Shown here one piece after another: positions 39,953-41,895 of a stretch of DNA of 41,895 nt. The translations under genes were made by a program, and so were the position numbers. Positions within the stretch are counted from its first letter, which is position 1. Every line of letters begins with the position of its first letter. The stretch is from CAYZRY01 sp964481005 (lineage in GTDB: Bacteria; Bacillota_I; Bacilli_A; RF39; UBA660), in the NCBI GenBank assembly GCA_964481005.1, contig CAYZRY010000008.1, positions 1 through 41,895 of the forward strand, given 5' to 3'. The notes under the pieces were generated by a model. The model saw only the letters and a list, made by a program, of their open reading frames with translations, was not told where the DNA came from and did not search any database.

Positions 39953-40452
39953 TTTAATAAATTGGGTATATTTGTAATAATAAGCACATAAGTAATAACT
40001 AGAATTATACTTATAAATAGCAGAAAAGGATATCTTGTTTCAGCCCCAGCAATTAACTCTTCACCATTTGCTTTAGTTTTATATTTTCTTATTTTCCTCT
40101 TAACTAAATACAAATAGATATAATTTAGTATCCAAGCTTGGATAAATCTATCTAATATAAATATAATAATTAAATTTTTAGTTCTCGATACTATAAAGTA
40201 AAAATCTACAGTAAATAGAAGTGAAGCTATAAATGGATAACCGCGATAAGCTAAGTATAAAAAACCCAATAAAAAAGTTGTTTTGTTATTTAAATTAGCT
40301 ACAACTGTTTGATAATCATTTTTTAAATACTTTTGTAAATCACTTAGGATAGTAGGACTAACTGTTTTATCTAGTTGATGCTTTTTGTCAAAATAACCAC
40401 ATTTAATACAATTGCCTTTAAACAGTTCACTATTACAATTTGGACAATTCAT
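39949..40452 (-). CDS. Zinc-ribbon membrane protein, function unknown
   Basis: A 167-residue protein. An N-terminal zinc ribbon (CPNC at 3-6, CIKC at 15-18) precedes a short cytoplasmic part, then hydrophobic segments (about 60-110 and 140-162) with a basic stretch VKRKIRKYKTK between. The layout recalls DUF2628-type proteins. Its ATG lies inside the end of the DUF1905 gene (20-base overlap), so it is coupled to it. Function not recognised. Confidence 0.75.
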   Translation of the reverse strand: MNCPNCNSELFKGNCIKCGYFDKKHQLDKTVSPTILSDLQKYLKNDYQTVVANLNNKTTFLLGFLYLAYRGYPFIASLLFTVDFYFIVSRTKNLIIIFILDRFIQAWILNYIYLYLVKRKIRKYKTKANGEELIAGAETRYPFLLFISIILVITYVLIITNIPNLLK

Positions 40453-40717
40453 TAGTAATCTCCTTCAAAGTTACGCTGATAGTATCACCAAAAGTTTTAT
40501 TAATAACATGTCTGATATCTTTTCTAATACCGATAATATAACAGGGATGACCCATTCTAACGACTGATCCTCGGTACTCGTATCCATCGAAAGTAGCTAG
40601 TACTTTTACTCTCTTTTTACCAAATTCTTTTTCAATATCGATTGGCACTTCAATAAAGGCTGCATCCATATCACCATTTTGAATTATTTTAGCTTCAAAT
40701 TTATAAGCTTTACTCAT
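40433..40717 (-). CDS. DUF1905 domain protein
   Basis: A 94-residue small beta-barrel protein of the DUF1905 family: KFEAKIIQ, DMDAAFIEVPIDIEKEFGKKRVKV, YRGSVVRMGHPCYIIGI and the ending DTISVTLKE fit. The function of the family is unknown. AGGTGA precedes the ATG at 40717; the longer frame to 40789 would run through the terminator of the next gene and is unlikely. It overlaps the zinc-ribbon gene. Confidence 0.85.
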   Translation of the reverse strand: MSKAYKFEAKIIQNGDMDAAFIEVPIDIEKEFGKKRVKVLATFDGYEYRGSVVRMGHPCYIIGIRKDIRHVINKTFGDTISVTLKEITNELSKL

Positions 40718-40757
40718 TCTATCACCTAAAACAATAATAACATATTTTGAGGCAATA

Positions 40758-40782
40758 AATAAAGGGAGCATAGCTCCCTTAT
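40758..40782 (-). terminator. Terminator of the GlsB/YeaQ gene
   Basis: AAGGGAGC (40762-40769), loop ATA, GCTCCCTT (40773-40780), then a T-rich run on the minus strand; the only GC-rich stem of the window. Confidence 0.8.
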
Positions 40783-40789
40783 AAATCAT

Positions 40790-41035
40790 TTAACGTAATT
40801 TGTTAATTACCCATAGTAGTACCACTGAACCTAGTGTTGCAACTAGTACACTGTATAAATTAAAAGCATTAACGCCATCTTGTCCGAGTAACTTCATAAT
40901 GAAACCACCCACAAATGCACCGACGATACCAACAATAATGTTAGCAATTAGACCCATCTTAGCATTCTTCTTCATAAGTATACTAGCTAACCATCCAGCA
41001 AGTGCACCTAGTACGAGCCAATATAATAATCCCAT
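40790..41035 (-). CDS. GlsB/YeaQ/YmgE family stress membrane protein
   Basis: An 81-residue protein with three predicted helices and the family pattern: GALAGWLASILMKKN, then GLIANIIVGIVGAFVGGFI and a final helix. Also called transglycosylase-associated protein; often linked to general or envelope stress, but the molecular role is not established. AGGAGGT precedes the ATG at 41035. Single-gene unit with its own terminator. Confidence 0.92.
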   Translation of the reverse strand: MGLLYWLVLGALAGWLASILMKKNAKMGLIANIIVGIVGAFVGGFIMKLLGQDGVNAFNLYSVLVATLGSVVLLWVINKLR

Positions 41036-41097
41036 ATTGTACCTCCTTTGATATATTTTATCACAAATCTATTTCATGTCAAAATTTTTATTTTTTT

Positions 41098-41127
41098 ACA
41101 AAAAGAAAAAGGACTTAGTCCTTTTTA
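41098..41127 (-). terminator. Terminator of the second InlB-repeat gene
   Basis: AAAAAGGAC (41106-41114), loop TTA, GTCCTTTTT (41118-41126), then T residues on the minus strand. It includes the stop codon. Confidence 0.75.
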
Positions 41128-41847
41128 TCTCATTGCTTTATAATCATATTTTAGACAACTAGTTCCACTGAGAGTATATCCTGTATTACAGCTATATTTA
41201 AATGTTGAAGTTAAAAGTCTATAACAAGTTGTTCCTCTTAGTGAATAACCACTAGCACAAGACTTAGTCGCTGCCACAGTACTAACTAACTTGCGGCATC
41301 TTCCATCATACTTAGAGTAACCAGATGGACAATCACTATTTTGCTTTTCCCAGTGGGCAATTAACGTCACATCACTTTCAACTGGTTTAGTAAAATCAAA
41401 TTCTTTGCTTGATTCGAACCAGCCTTTAAATAAGTAACCACTTCGTTTAGGTGTAGCCGGATAAGCAAGAACTGATTTATCTTCAGCTTTTACAACTTTG
41501 CTATCCTCACCATTTTCATACTTGAAAGTTACTTCGTGATACTTAGCTCCCTCTTTAGCCCAAGTAGCTTTAAGTGCCAAATCATCGGTAATTTTTTGAT
41601 TCTCATCAAAAGCCTTACCATCAACTTGCCACCCTGTAAAGACATACCCTTTTTTAGTAGGTTCCTTAGGCAAAGTTAAATTTCCATCTTTTTTAACCTC
41701 GACTGCAGAAAGCTTGGTTCCACCATCACTATCAAAAGTTACAGTATAGCTATTTCCTTTCATAAAATAAAGCGCAATGAGTACTAATAGTGCAAAAACA
41801 ATAGCTGCTCCAACATATAAATATTTCTTGTTGGTTTTTATGTTCAT
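41125..41847 (-). CDS. Membrane-anchored InlB-repeat protein with cysteine-rich tail
   Basis: A 240-residue protein: a basic start and one membrane helix (about 10-29), then two InlB B-type repeats (about 33-90, core KGYVFTGW; about 98-168, core SGYLFKGW). The tail (about 172-240) has three copies of a C-x2-GY-x5to6-C unit: CPSGYSKYDGRC, CASGYSLRGTTC and CNTGYTLSGTSC, probably disulfide-bonded. It is likely displayed outside the cell as an adhesion or protein-binding module. It resembles the repeat region of the protein at 1-3641 in repeat type but not in the tail. Only a weak ribosome binding site (GAGAG) precedes the ATG. Confidence 0.85.
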   Translation of the reverse strand: MNIKTNKKYLYVGAAIVFALLVLIALYFMKGNSYTVTFDSDGGTKLSAVEVKKDGNLTLPKEPTKKGYVFTGWQVDGKAFDENQKITDDLALKATWAKEGAKYHEVTFKYENGEDSKVVKAEDKSVLAYPATPKRSGYLFKGWFESSKEFDFTKPVESDVTLIAHWEKQNSDCPSGYSKYDGRCRKLVSTVAATKSCASGYSLRGTTCYRLLTSTFKYSCNTGYTLSGTSCLKYDYKAMR

Positions 41848-41895
41848 AACAATATTATTATGTTAACTCTCTTTTCTTTCAGATATTACTCCATC

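Noticed and set aside
39949..41035. Possible mobile element boundary around the small genes at the right
   Set aside because: No transposase, inverted terminal repeats or tRNA were found; genes and terminators look like ordinary compact chromosome.
41848..41895. A further gene at the right edge
   Set aside because: Only 48 bases remain; stops occur in the frames examined and no start with a binding site is visible.

Overview
The window looks like part of the chromosome of an uncultured, anaerobic, low-GC member of the Bacillota, probably a gut Bacilli lineage close to the RF39/Erysipelotrichia-type groups. The signs are an AT-rich sequence with strong GGAGG-type ribosome binding sites, rubrerythrin, an oxygen-sensitive class III ribonucleotide reductase, a class B sortase, lipoproteins and large InlB-repeat surface proteins. 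UGA is used as a stop and UGG as Trp, so this is not a Mycoplasma-type code. The lineage assignment is inference. No tRNA, rRNA, CRISPR array, phage or insertion sequence is visible. The genome is compact: most genes lie on the minus strand, and many intrinsic terminators fold over the stop codon of the gene they end.

Layout. 1-3641: the first 1,213 codons of a very long prepilin-like surface protein whose C-terminal InlB-type repeats run off the left edge. 3.7-9.4 kb: rubrerythrin, RmuC, a VTT membrane protein, a DUF5698/DUF2179 protein on the plus strand, a YkpA-like ABC-F ATPase and a membrane-anchored protein with a degenerate transglutaminase-like domain. 9.4-14.3 kb: a thioredoxin-like lipoprotein coupled to a large membrane protein, then a class B sortase divergent from its likely substrate. 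14.4-17.5 kb: the anaerobic ribonucleotide reductase operon, in which the glycyl-radical tail is a separate 58-residue gene between nrdD and nrdG. 17.5-17.9 kb: the only gene-free stretch over 300 bases.

17.9-20.9 kb: a membrane-anchored glucosaminidase-like protein, deoD, an orphan FHA protein resembling the N-terminus of the type VII secretion ATPase EssC with a small overlapping reading frame, and an unrecognised protein. 20.9-29.5 kb: an apparent nine-gene operon. It holds a MacB-like ABC/FtsX pair, an ABC-2 pair, and two paralogous cassettes. Each cassette is a two-TM protein carrying an extracellular papain-fold domain (C39-like in one, CHAP in the other) followed by a matching lipoprotein; a pseudouridine synthase gene separates them. 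This is the best candidate here for an undescribed cell-surface system.

29.6-41.9 kb: a thioredoxin / rubredoxin-like / small membrane protein operon, DedA, RNase R, a polysaccharide deacetylase on an apparently leaderless transcript, GltX (TTG start), and a GNAT-MurL-MurD operon indicating that D-Glu enters peptidoglycan by epimerising UDP-MurNAc-L-Ala-L-Glu. Then come an orphan RsgI-like protein, a zinc-ribbon membrane protein, a DUF1905 protein, a GlsB/YeaQ protein and a second InlB-repeat protein with a cysteine-rich tail.
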